Translations under genes and position numbers: made by a program
Source: Moraxella sp035181385
Lineage (GTDB): Bacteria; Pseudomonadota; Gammaproteobacteria; Pseudomonadales; Moraxellaceae
NCBI RefSeq assembly: GCF_035181385.1
Contig: NZ_JAXCJK010000001.1
Span: 1-64,000 of the forward strand
Direction of reading: 5' to 3'
Length of the DNA: 64,000 nt
Notes under the pieces: model-generated
The model's database searches: none
Told to the model about the DNA's origin: nothing
Seen by the model: only the letters and a program-made list of their open reading frames with translations
Shown here: positions 1-7,589 of the stretch, in pieces
How the letters are laid out: each line of letters begins with the position of its first letter
How positions within the stretch are numbered: the stretch's first letter is position 1

Positions 1-1134
1 GTCCTCAAGGTCCTAAAGGTGATACAGGTCCTAAAGGTGATACTGGTGCCATCGGCCCAGCAGGCCCTCAAGGTGACACAGGTCCTAAAGGCGACACAGG
101 TCCTAAAGGTGATACTGGTGCTATAGGCCCAGCAGGTCCAGCAGGTGCCATCGGTCCACAAGGTCCTAAAGGTGATGCAGGTGTAGCCGGTCCTCAAGGT
201 CCTAAAGGCGACACTGGTGAAGCAGGTCCAGCAGGTGCCATCGGTCCACAAGGTCCTAAAGGTGATGCAGGTGTAGCCGGTCCACAAGGTCCTAAAGGTG
301 ATGCAGGTGTAGCCGGTCCAGCAGGTCCAGCAGGTGCCATCGGTCCTCAAGGTCCTAAAGGTGATGCAGGTCCTAAAGGTGATGCAGGTGTAGCCGGTCC
401 ACAAGGTCCTAAAGGTGATGCAGGTGCCATCGGTCCACAAGGTCCTAAAGGTGATGCAGGTGTAGCCGGTCCACAAGGTCCTAAAGGTGATGCAGGTGTA
501 GCCGGTCCTCAAGGTCCTAAAGGCGACACTGGTGAAGCAGGTCCAGCAGGTCCAGCAGGTGCCATCGGTCCTCAAGGTCCTAAAGGTGATACAGGTCCTA
601 AAGGTGATACTGGTGCCATCGGCCCAGCAGGCCCTCAAGGTGACACAGGTCCTAAAGGCGACACAGGTCCTAAAGGTGATACTGGTGCTATAGGCCCAGC
701 AGGTCCAGCAGGTGCCATCGGTCCACAAGGTCCTAAAGGTGATGCAGGTGTAGCCGGTCCTCAAGGTCCTAAAGGCGACACTGGTGAAGCAGGTCCAGCA
801 GGTGCCATCGGTCCACAAGGTCCTAAAGGTGATGCAGGTGTAGCCGGTCCACAAGGTCCTAAAGGTGATGCAGGTGTAGCCGGTCCAGCAGGTCCAGCAG
901 GTGCCATCGGTCCTCAAGGTCCTAAAGGTGATGCAGGTCCTAAAGGTGATGCAGGTGTAGCCGGTCCACAAGGTCCTAAAGGTGATGCAGGTGCCATCGG
1001 TCCACAAGGTCCTAAAGGTGATGCAGGTGTAGCCGGTCCACAAGGTCCTAAAGGTGATGCAGGTGTAGCCGGTCCTCAAGGTCCTAAAGGCGACACTGGT
1101 GAAGCAGGTCCAGCAGGTCCAGCAGGTGCCATCG
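1..1134 (+). repeat. Perfect tandem duplication, 2 x 567 bp, inside the collagen-like region
   Basis: Bases 1-567 match bases 568-1134 exactly when read line by line. The third pass, from 1135, matches for 23 bases and then departs (gatgca in place of gataca). The unit encodes 189 residues, or 63 Gly-X-Y triplets, so copy-number change keeps the frame. The first copy may begin upstream of the window, so further copies could exist to the left. Confidence 0.93.
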
Positions 1135-1790
1135 GTCCTCAAGGTCCTAAAGGTGATGCAGGTGCCATCGGTCCACAAGGTCCTAAAGGTGATGCAGGTG
1201 TAGCCGGTCCTCAAGGTCCTAAAGGTGATGCAGGTGTAGCCGGTCCAGCAGGTCCAGCAGGTCCTAAAGGTGAAGCAGGTGTAGCCGGTCCTAAAGGTGA
1301 AGCAGGTCCTAAAGGTCCAGTAGGTCTAGTAGGTTCAGTAGGTCCAGTAGGTGTGCGCCCTGTGCAGTATAGTGATGCCGATGGCAAAGCGACTCCTGCT
1401 ACGCCAAGCAATGATGTAACTTTGGTGGGTGGCTATGTCAATGCGCCTGTAACCATTCATAATGTAGCAGCAGGGAAAGCGCCAAGTGATGCGGTAAATT
1501 TGGCACAGCTTGATGCGCTAGGCAATAGACTAAATGCACGCATCGGCGATGTGCAAAGTAATGCCAACGCAGGCACTTCATCAGCAATGGCAATGGCATC
1601 TTTGCCACAAGCATATATTCCAGGTAAGTCAATGCTGACCGGTGGTGTTGCCAGCTATAATGGTGAGGGTGCAGTCGCCGTTGGTTTATCCAAGCTGTCT
1701 GATAATGGTCGCTGGGTGCTTAAAATGTCTGGTTCTGCTGATACCAAGGGTAATGCAGGTGGTGCAGTGGGTGCAGGGTTCCACTTCTAA
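1..1790 (+). CDS. Collagen-like trimeric autotransporter adhesin, C-terminal part (5' end outside window)
   Basis: The reading frame is open from base 3, so the start lies upstream of the window. About 450 codons encode uninterrupted Gly-X-Y triplets (GPQ, GPK, GDT, GDA, GAI, GVA), the hallmark of bacterial collagen-like triple helices. The repeats end near 1350. A short linker follows, then the YadA-type neck motif DAVNLAQL at 1488-1511, a coiled-coil-like segment and a roughly 85-residue YadA anchor ending in Phe, as expected for an outer-membrane trimeric barrel. By family knowledge the anchor displays the stalk on the cell surface; the head domain and any ligand are not visible. Bases 1-567 and 568-1134 are identical, so the stalk has recently grown by 189 residues. 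A hairpin terminator follows the stop codon. Confidence 0.9.
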   Translation, partial: PQGPKGDTGPKGDTGAIGPAGPQGDTGPKGDTGPKGDTGAIGPAGPAGAIGPQGPKGDAGVAGPQGPKGDTGEAGPAGAIGPQGPKGDAGVAGPQGPKGDAGVAGPAGPAGAIGPQGPKGDAGPKGDAGVAGPQGPKGDAGAIGPQGPKGDAGVAGPQGPKGDAGVAGPQGPKGDTGEAGPAGPAGAIGPQGPKGDTGPKGDTGAIGPAGPQGDTGPKGDTGPKGDTGAIGPAGPAGAIGPQGPKGDAGVAGPQGPKGDTGEAGPAGAIGPQGPKGDAGVAGPQGPKGDAGVAGPAGPAGAIGPQGPKGDAGPKGDAGVAGPQGPKGDAGAIGPQGPKGDAGVAGPQGPKGDAGVAGPQGPKGDTGEAGPAGPAGAIGPQGPKGDAGAIGPQGPKGDAGVAGPQGPKGDAGVAGPAGPAGPKGEAGVAGPKGEAGPKGPVGLVGSVGPVGVRPVQYSDADGKATPATPSNDVTLVGGYVNAPVTIHNVAAGKAPSDAVNLAQLDALGNRLNARIGDVQSNANAGTSSAMAMASLPQAYIPGKSMLTGGVASYNGEGAVAVGLSKLSDNGRWVLKMSGSADTKGNAGGAVGAGFHF

Positions 1791-1804
1791 GCTTGATGAG
1801 CATC

Positions 1805-1850
1805 GTGCCACATCTTAATAAAAACATTAAGGTGTGGCACTATCAATTTT
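1805..1850 (+). terminator. Intrinsic terminator after the collagen-like gene
   Basis: A 15-bp stem (1805-1819 with 1826-1840, one G-U pair) with a 6-base loop is followed by T-rich sequence. It lies 14 bases after the stop codon. The T tract is interrupted, so efficiency is uncertain. Confidence 0.65.
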
Positions 1851-1897
1851 ATATGATATTGATAAAGTATTGATTTTTTGTTATTTAGGATAACATC

Positions 1898-2821
1898 ATG
1901 AAAAAAATTACTGCGTTAAGCATTGCGATGACAGCATTTATAATGACTGGCTGTATGGGTACAAAGCAAATCAGCCAAAATATTACAAGCAAAGGTACAA
2001 TTGCTGCCAAGGATATCTATTTTCCCAAGCTTGATGACGCTTGGCAAAAAGATGGCCAATTTCCAAATCGTGAGAATCTAAGCAAGATTCGCTCTGGTAT
2101 TGCTAAAGACGAATTGTATCAGTTGATCGGTCGCCCACATTTTAATGAAGCTAATCGTGCTCGTGAGTGGGACTACATCATGAAGTTTTATAAAGCGGAC
2201 GACAGCGTGAAAGTCTGCCAATACAAAATCATCTTTGATGATAATTTTCATGGTCAAGAGTTTTATTGGCTGCCAGCGGACTGTGCTGCTTACGCCAAGC
2301 CACCTGTTGCTACGCCTGTCATGCCACCTGCTCCAGTTGTGGTTCTTTCTCCAACCGCTCCAACCGCTCCAACCGCTCCAACAGTTCCCACTCCAATCAT
2401 CAAAGAGCGTATCAATCTAGAAGCAGATGCTTTATTCATGTTTGATAAATGGAAATTAGAAGATATGCTACCAGCAGGGCGTGTAAAGCTTGATGATTTG
2501 GCAACAAAATTGCTTGAATGGGAACAGCGTGGCGAATCTCGTATTCATCTGACAGGTCATACCGACCGTTATGGCGATGATTTGTATAATATGAACTTAT
2601 CCATGCTTCGTGCTAATACGGTTCGTCAGTATCTGATTTCTAAGGGTGTAACACCAAGCACTCTAACAGCATCAGGTGCAGGTGAGTCTCAGCCATTGCC
2701 AGATGTTGTGTGCGATATCAAAGCACCAAAAGCTCAGCAAATCATCTGCTTACAGCCAAACCGTCGTGTAGAGGTTGATGTTACTGTCTATGCTCGTGTA
2801 GATGACAGTGCAGACAAGTAG
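1898..2821 (+). CDS. Lipoprotein joining a BamE/SmpA-like domain to an OmpA peptidoglycan-binding domain
   Basis: A signal peptide ends in the lipobox MTGC, placing the lipidated Cys at residue 19. Residues about 55-130 resemble the SmpA/BamE fold (motif IRSGIAKDELYQLIGRPHF). A proline/threonine linker (APTAPTAPTVPTP) follows. Residues about 170-300 form an OmpA C-terminal domain with the motif HTDRYGDDLYNMNLSMLRA and the closing NRRVEVDV, which in this family binds diaminopimelate in peptidoglycan. The likely role is to tether the outer membrane to the cell wall. The linker is encoded by three exact 9-bp units (2351-2377) plus a variant copy. Family assignment of the OmpA half is firm; the BamE-like assignment is by motif resemblance. 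Confidence 0.88.
   Translation: MKKITALSIAMTAFIMTGCMGTKQISQNITSKGTIAAKDIYFPKLDDAWQKDGQFPNRENLSKIRSGIAKDELYQLIGRPHFNEANRAREWDYIMKFYKADDSVKVCQYKIIFDDNFHGQEFYWLPADCAAYAKPPVATPVMPPAPVVVLSPTAPTAPTAPTVPTPIIKERINLEADALFMFDKWKLEDMLPAGRVKLDDLATKLLEWEQRGESRIHLTGHTDRYGDDLYNMNLSMLRANTVRQYLISKGVTPSTLTASGAGESQPLPDVVCDIKAPKAQQIICLQPNRRVEVDVTVYARVDDSADK
2351..2386 (+). repeat. 9-bp coding repeat (CCAACCGCT x3 plus one variant)
   Basis: Three exact copies at 2351-2377 are followed by ccaacagtt. The unit encodes Ala-Pro-Thr in the linker of the OmpA lipoprotein, so a gain or loss would change linker length without a frameshift. Confidence 0.9.
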
Positions 2822-2860
2822 CTTTAAATAACCATCAATTGGTTAAATTTCAACCATCAT

Positions 2861-2896
2861 AAAAAAACCGCTCATCAATGAATGAGCGGTTTTTTT
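2861..2896. terminator. Bidirectional terminator between convergent genes
   Basis: A perfect 15-bp stem (2861-2875 with 2882-2896) carries A7 on the left and T7 on the right, so it can work in both directions. It sits between the ompA-like lipoprotein gene and the SCP2 gene on the opposite strand. Confidence 0.9.
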
Positions 2897-2960
2897 ATGA
2901 TAGTTGAAGCTGGTTGGATAATATCAATGTGCTATTTGATGTTAAGCTTTGCTATATGTA

Positions 2961-3344
2961 TCAAAACTCGGTGATTTTTAAAATTTCTTTAAAAAGTGTT
3001 TTTTGTTCTGGGCTTGGCTTTGTAGATTGCAAAGACATCACGGCACTCATGTCGCCATCAATGCGAATTTTTCCCATCATAAAAGCCTCAATGGCGATAT
3101 TAATGTCGCCTGTTGTTAGAATATCACTGAGTGTGTTGTTGTCAATGATGACACTGGCGGTAGCACCCTTTGCATGACCTTGGTGAATTTTACCGTCTTT
3201 TAGGTGTAATAAAACAGGCTTGTCTTGCTCTACCGTTGCATTCATCACAAGATTTGCCAATGCAGGGGGTAGATTGAGCGTGGGGGCTTGTTCATTTAGG
3301 GTATTGACGATATCAAACCATGACTGAGATAAAAATTGTGCCAT
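2961..3344 (-). CDS. SCP2 sterol-carrier-domain protein
   Basis: This 127-residue protein matches the bacterial SCP2 pattern: a hydrophobic N-terminal segment, then a core of alternating strands (KPVLLHLKDGKIHQG, ASVIIDNNTLSDILTTGDINIAIEAFMMGKIRIDGDM) and the closing lipid-pocket helix. Family members bind hydrophobic ligands; the bacterial ligand is usually unknown. An upstream in-frame start would add 12 residues, but the ATG at 3342-3344 is preceded by AGGA at normal spacing on this strand, so I chose it. The gene is monocistronic and convergent with the OmpA lipoprotein gene. Confidence 0.8.
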   Translation of the reverse strand: MAQFLSQSWFDIVNTLNEQAPTLNLPPALANLVMNATVEQDKPVLLHLKDGKIHQGHAKGATASVIIDNNTLSDILTTGDINIAIEAFMMGKIRIDGDMSAVMSLQSTKPSPEQKTLFKEILKITEF

Positions 3345-4004
3345 GAATATTCCTATAAATTTATGACCGACTAAAAACAAGTCATTATAAAGTAATTTAC
3401 TAAAAAAATCTTATATATGCACAGATTATCCACAAATTACCGTCTAATCATTTTAACAATTAAAGATTGAATGAGCTTTTGGTTAGCAAAAAAAGTTGGC
3501 TTGAAACAAATTTTAATATTTTGATGGTGGTTGATATTGGCAAATTTTGCAAAAAATTGACAAAAAATATTGCCAAACCTCAAAAATATTGCCAAAAAAT
3601 CAAATATTTTTACAAAATATGGTCTAAAATTTACATTTGTGTTGTATAATAGCTGTTGAAGAATTTTAATAATTCCATGATAGTAACATGGAATTGGTTC
3701 AATTTAGGTATAAGCAGTTTAGCTTATAAAACGCAAGCCAAGCTAATCACAGCTAAGCAAGCACCGACAATGCACATATTGGATAGATTCTGATGGTCTT
3801 TGTTGTATTTTCCTTAAAAAAATTAAGGATTTTTTGCGGTTATTTGCTTAGAGTTGATGATATTTATGGCACTTTGCGTTAAAATATACAAATATAACTC
3901 AAAAAGCGTTGAAAATATTGTTGTTATATGTTTGCCAAAATTAAGGCAAATGGCTAAAACCAACAATATCGCTATATAAATCGGGCTGCACAGGAAAATA
4001 TCCA
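3345..4004. other. 660-bp AT-rich gene-free region upstream of ccoN
   Basis: I see no convincing gene here. Contents: a perfect DnaA-box sequence TTATCCACA at 3426-3434; a 15-bp direct repeat (aaaaatattgccaaa) at 3563-3577 and 3582-3596; a TATAAT at 3645-3650 without a good -35; a 9-bp inverted repeat AATTCCATG/CATGGAATT at 3671-3695; a small hairpin followed by T6 at 3811-3835; and an inverted repeat TTTGCC-N8-GGCAAA at 3931-3950. I did not see a canonical FNR site (TTGAT-N4-ATCAA), which would be expected for a cbb3 operon under oxygen control. Confidence 0.6.
3671..3695 (+). promoter_or_regulatory. 9-bp inverted repeat in the ccoN leader
   Basis: AATTCCATG (3671-3679) and CATGGAATT (3687-3695) are exact inverses around a 7-base loop. 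They lie about 20 bases after a TATAAT at 3645-3650 and about 310 bases before ccoN. The feature could be an operator or a leader hairpin; function is unknown. Confidence 0.4.
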
Positions 4005-5495
4005 ATGAGTCTAACTAAAACAGCAGTAGCACCGAATATTGACCATGAACATGAAATCACGATTGTGCGTTTCTTTACCATCATGGCGGTATTTTGGGGT
4101 ATTATTGGCATGACAGTGGGTGTGTTCATCGCATCTCAGCTTGCATGGCCAGCACTTAACTTTGATACATCTTGGCTATCTTTTGGACGATTAAGACCGC
4201 TTCATACGAATGCGGTGATTTTTGCGTTCGGTGGATCGGCACTTTTTGCCACATCTTATTACATTGTACAGCGTACTTGTAAGACACGACTGTTTGCACC
4301 ATACTTGGCGTGGTTCACCTTTTGGGGTTGGCAGGCGATCATTGTCTCTGCGGTCATCACCCTTCCGCTAGGTATCACCTCTGCCAAAGAATATGCCGAG
4401 CTAGAATGGCCGATAGACATTATGATTGCCCTTGTGTGGGTTGCTTATGCCATCGTATTTTTTGGTACTTTGATTAAGCGTCAGACCTCACACATTTATG
4501 TGGCAAACTGGTTTTTTGCAGCATTCATCATTACGATTGCGTTACTACATATTGTTAATAACTTGGCAGTTCCAGTAGGTCTATTCAAGTCATATTCATT
4601 GTATGGCGGTGCAACAGATGCAATGGTGCAATGGTGGTACGGCCATAATGCAGTAGGTTTCTACCTGACGGCTGCATTTTTGGGTATGATGTATTACTTT
4701 ATTCCTGTGCAGGTCGGTCGCCCTGTTTATTCTTATCGTCTGTCTATTGTTCACTTTTGGGCACTGATTGCATCATATATGTGGGCAGGCGGACACCATC
4801 TGCACTATTCAGCATTGCCAGATTGGACCCAGTCTTTAGGTATGGTGTTCTCGCTCATTCTATTTGCACCATCTTGGGGTGGCATGATTAATGGTGTGCT
4901 AACACTATCAGGCAGTTGGGATAAACTTCGTACTGACCCAATCATTCGTTTCTTGATTGTTGCTCTGTCATTCTACGCAATGAGTACCTTTGAAGGTCCG
5001 ATGTTATCTATCAAGGCAGTAAACGCCATCAGTCATAATACCGACTGGACGGTAGGTCATGTTCACTCTGGTGCACTTGGCTGGGTGGGTATGATTACCA
5101 TCGGTTCTATCTATGTGTTATTGCCACGCATTTGGAATAAGGCGAAAATGTACTCAACCAACCTGATTACTGTGCATTTTTGGCTTGCGACCACAGGCAC
5201 GGTTTTGTATATTGTTGCATTGTGGATTTCTGGTATCACTCAAGGCATGATGTGGCGTGCTACCAATCCAGATGGTACTTTGGCATATGACTTCATTCAG
5301 ACGGTTGTGGTATCACATTGGCCATTTGTGGTGCGTGCATTAGGTGGTGCATTGTATGTGGCTGGTATGTTTGTCATGGCCTATAACTGCTACAAGACCA
5401 TCAAAATGCCAAGTGTTCCTGAGCGAATCGCTGAGCCAGAAGAGGTGAATACTGGTCGTGATGAAGTGTTTGATAATGACACTGTCAAGGCTTAA
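4005..5495 (+). CDS. ccoN: cbb3-type cytochrome c oxidase subunit I (CcoN)
   Basis: CcoN is the catalytic, twelve-helix inner-membrane subunit that reduces oxygen at a heme b3-CuB centre and pumps protons. The 496 residues show the expected ligands: H67 in RPLHTNA (heme b), H214 in WYGHNAVGF and H264/H265 in GGHHLHYS (CuB), and H352/H354 in VGHVHSGALGW (heme b3/b). Length is normal for the family. It heads a tight ccoNOQP operon, with ccoO starting 11 bases after its stop. A high-affinity oxidase of this kind suits low-oxygen growth on a mucosal surface (inference). Confidence 0.97.
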   Translation: MSLTKTAVAPNIDHEHEITIVRFFTIMAVFWGIIGMTVGVFIASQLAWPALNFDTSWLSFGRLRPLHTNAVIFAFGGSALFATSYYIVQRTCKTRLFAPYLAWFTFWGWQAIIVSAVITLPLGITSAKEYAELEWPIDIMIALVWVAYAIVFFGTLIKRQTSHIYVANWFFAAFIITIALLHIVNNLAVPVGLFKSYSLYGGATDAMVQWWYGHNAVGFYLTAAFLGMMYYFIPVQVGRPVYSYRLSIVHFWALIASYMWAGGHHLHYSALPDWTQSLGMVFSLILFAPSWGGMINGVLTLSGSWDKLRTDPIIRFLIVALSFYAMSTFEGPMLSIKAVNAISHNTDWTVGHVHSGALGWVGMITIGSIYVLLPRIWNKAKMYSTNLITVHFWLATTGTVLYIVALWISGITQGMMWRATNPDGTLAYDFIQTVVVSHWPFVVRALGGALYVAGMFVMAYNCYKTIKMPSVPERIAEPEEVNTGRDEVFDNDTVKA

Positions 5496-5506
5496 AGGGG
5501 AGAGTC

Positions 5507-6145
5507 ATGTCAAATATAACTCATGAAATTGTAGAAAAAAATACAGGTTTACTGGTCGTCTTTATTGTCATTGCCATTAGCTTTGCAACCTTAGTTGAGA
5601 TTGTACCGCTGATTTTTGATACCAATGCACCTAATGAAGGCGGGGTCAACAAACCGTTGCCAAATATGCGTCCTTGGACAGCTTTAGAGCTTGAAGGTCG
5701 TGATATTTATATCCGTGAAGGTTGCCATGTGTGTCATACGCAAATGGTGCGTCCGCTCCGTGCCGAAGTTGAGCGTTATGGACCATATAGCCGTGCGGCA
5801 GAATCAACTTGGGATCACCCTTTCTTGTGGGGTTCTAAGCGTACTGGCCCTGATTTGGCTCGTGTGGGTGGCCGTTATTCAGACCAATGGCATGTTGATC
5901 ATCTGACTAATCCGCGTTCTGTTGTTCCTGATTCTGTCATGCCATCTTATCCTTGGCTTGCCAAGAATGAAGTCAGTGGTGTCAAAGTACAACAAAAAAT
6001 GCGTCTGTTTAAAGATCGTTTTGGCTTGCCTTACACCGAGCAAGACATTGAAGCAGCACCTGACCAAGTGCAGGGTGCAACCGAGCTTGATGCGGTGGTT
6101 GCCTACCTACAGCAACTTGGTATTGCGATGCAAGGTCAACGCTAA
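5507..6145 (+). CDS. ccoO: cbb3-type cytochrome c oxidase subunit II (CcoO)
   Basis: This 212-residue membrane-anchored monoheme cytochrome c passes electrons to CcoN. One N-terminal membrane helix (about residues 14-36) precedes the heme c motif CHVCH (C73, C76, H77). A downstream Met in SVMPSYPWL is the likely sixth ligand. A strong ribosome-binding site GGGGAG precedes the ATG. Its stop codon TAA shares its last base with the ATG of ccoQ, indicating translational coupling. Confidence 0.97.
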   Translation: MSNITHEIVEKNTGLLVVFIVIAISFATLVEIVPLIFDTNAPNEGGVNKPLPNMRPWTALELEGRDIYIREGCHVCHTQMVRPLRAEVERYGPYSRAAESTWDHPFLWGSKRTGPDLARVGGRYSDQWHVDHLTNPRSVVPDSVMPSYPWLAKNEVSGVKVQQKMRLFKDRFGLPYTEQDIEAAPDQVQGATELDAVVAYLQQLGIAMQGQR

Positions 6146-6321
6146 TGAACTGGGGCGTTTTACACAGTATTGCGACGGTGATGGCACTTATTGCTTTCAT
6201 CGCCATCGCATGGTGGGCATATTCACCAAAAAATAAGAAACGCTTTGAAGAAGATGCACAACTTGCGCTCGATGACAGCGATGTTCTGTCATTAAAAGGG
6301 CGCACTAAGGATATACAATGA
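6145..6321 (+). CDS. ccoQ: cbb3-type oxidase small subunit CcoQ (58 aa)
   Basis: This short gene overlaps its neighbours: its ATG shares a base with the ccoO stop and its TGA overlaps the ccoP start (ATGA). The product begins MNWGVLHSIATVMALIAF, has one membrane helix (about residues 8-25) with WWAYSPKNK at its end, and then an acidic tail. That is the standard shape of CcoQ/FixQ, which stabilises the cbb3 complex. Operon position between ccoO and ccoP makes the call firm despite the small size. Confidence 0.92.
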   Translation: MNWGVLHSIATVMALIAFIAIAWWAYSPKNKKRFEEDAQLALDDSDVLSLKGRTKDIQ

Positions 6322-7388
6322 GCTTTTTTTGGGGTTCTTGGATTACTGTCCTATCACTCGGCTGTTGGTTATTTATCTTCGGCGTGTTAGTGTGGACACT
6401 AAAATCTAAACCTGTCTTAGAAGAAGACGAGACGACAGGTCATTCATATGATGGTATTAGAGAATATGATAAGCCATTACCAAAATGGTGGCTTGTGATT
6501 TTCTTCGGTACATTAACTTGGGGTTTGGGCTACTTTATCTTGTTCCCTGCCATTCAGCCAAATGCTTGGAAAGGCATTACAACAGTTGAGGTTGATGGTC
6601 AGGCTGTGCCTTGGACATCAGAAAACGAGCTAAACAGCCAGCTTCAAGCCAACAATAAAGTATTTACTGAAAACTTTGAACAAGGTATTTTGGCAAATGC
6701 AGGGGCGACAGAAGCCACAGCCGTACTTGCAAAGCTTAATGAACTGCAACTACAAAATAAAGGTAAGGCTGAACCTTCGCCTGAGTTACAAGGGCAAATC
6801 GATGAGCAAGTTAAGTTGCTTGCCCCTTATGTGGACAAACTGTCTGCTGATCCAGAGGCCTTAAAGGTAGGTAGCCGTCTATTTTTGCAAAACTGTGCAC
6901 TGTGTCATGGCTCAAATGCCAAAGGTGCAACAGGCTATCCAAACCTAACGGATAATGACTGGTTGTACGGTGGTGAAGCTGAAAATATCTTGCTTACCAT
7001 TCATAATGGCCGTGTGGGTGCGATGGCAGCTTGGCAAAAGCAACTTGGCGAGTCTGGTGTTCGTGCAGCGGCTGAATATGTGTTGGATATTTCTGGCAAT
7101 CAAAATGGCTATGAGTTAAATAAAGCACAAATTGCACAAGGTAAAGCCATTTTTGAGCAAAACTGTGTGCTCTGCCATGGTCCAGATGCTAAGGGATTGA
7201 CCGCAATGGGTGCGCCAAACTTAACTGATGATATTTGGTTGTTTGGTGGAGATCGTGAAACCATTCGCACCACCATTCGTCATGGTCGTTCGGGTGTGAT
7301 GCCAGAGTGGCAAACTAAATTGGGTAATGAGCGTATCATGCTATTGGCTGCTTATGTGCGTTCACTATCTCAAAATCCAACTGAATGA
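6318..7388 (+). CDS. ccoP: cbb3-type oxidase diheme subunit III (CcoP)
   Basis: CcoP is the diheme cytochrome c that accepts electrons from soluble cytochromes. The 356 residues contain two N-terminal membrane helices (about 8-28 and 56-78), a long hydrophilic insert (about 100-180), and two heme c motifs, CALCH (C193, C196) and CVLCH (C283, C286). It is the last gene of the operon and is followed by a good terminator. No ccoG, ccoH, ccoI or ccoS assembly genes follow, so they must lie elsewhere if present. Confidence 0.96.
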   Translation: MSFFWGSWITVLSLGCWLFIFGVLVWTLKSKPVLEEDETTGHSYDGIREYDKPLPKWWLVIFFGTLTWGLGYFILFPAIQPNAWKGITTVEVDGQAVPWTSENELNSQLQANNKVFTENFEQGILANAGATEATAVLAKLNELQLQNKGKAEPSPELQGQIDEQVKLLAPYVDKLSADPEALKVGSRLFLQNCALCHGSNAKGATGYPNLTDNDWLYGGEAENILLTIHNGRVGAMAAWQKQLGESGVRAAAEYVLDISGNQNGYELNKAQIAQGKAIFEQNCVLCHGPDAKGLTAMGAPNLTDDIWLFGGDRETIRTTIRHGRSGVMPEWQTKLGNERIMLLAAYVRSLSQNPTE

Positions 7389-7423
7389 TGATAGTATTTA
7401 GATCATCATTTTAGTCACTCCAC

Positions 7424-7454
7424 AAAAAAAGGGCCAGTATTTGGCTCTTTTTTT
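7424..7454 (+). terminator. Terminator of the ccoNOQP operon
   Basis: The stem runs A7-GGGCCA with TGGCTC-T7 around loop gtatt, followed by a long T-rich run. It begins 36 bases after the ccoP stop. Confidence 0.88.
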
Positions 7455-7504
7455 GTTTTTTTTTAATTTCACCATCTTTTTTTCAACCATTTTTATTGGT
7501 CAAC

Positions 7505-7536
7505 AAAAAAAAGCCAAACTCATTAATTTGGCTTTT
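7505..7536 (-). terminator. Terminator for the leftward gene at 7590-8549
   Basis: AAAAGCCAAA (7509-7518) pairs with TTTGGCTTTT (7527-7536). Read on the minus strand the stem is followed by an eight-base T run, placing it as the terminator of the unrecognised leftward gene. Confidence 0.75.
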
Positions 7537-7589
7537 GACTTAGTTTTTTGTGGTTGATGGTGAATTAAAAAACCGTTAAGGGTATCAAG

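Noticed and set aside
1..1350. Regular short repeats that could be mistaken for a CRISPR array
   Set aside because: The repeats are in-frame Gly-X-Y codons with no spacers, and they lead into a YadA anchor, so they are coding repeats.
1211..1411. Leftward open frame of Gly-Pro-rich sequence opposite the collagen repeats
   Set aside because: It is a mirror of the collagen-like codons, with no ribosome-binding site and no independent support.
3467..3649. 60-codon rightward frame in the ccoN upstream region
   Set aside because: It is Lys/Asn/Phe-rich, AT-driven, without family resemblance or good ribosome-binding site.
3381..3660. Possible replication origin (AT-rich, a perfect DnaA box, direct repeats)
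   Set aside because: Only one clear DnaA box was seen, and no dnaA, dnaN or mnmG is nearby.
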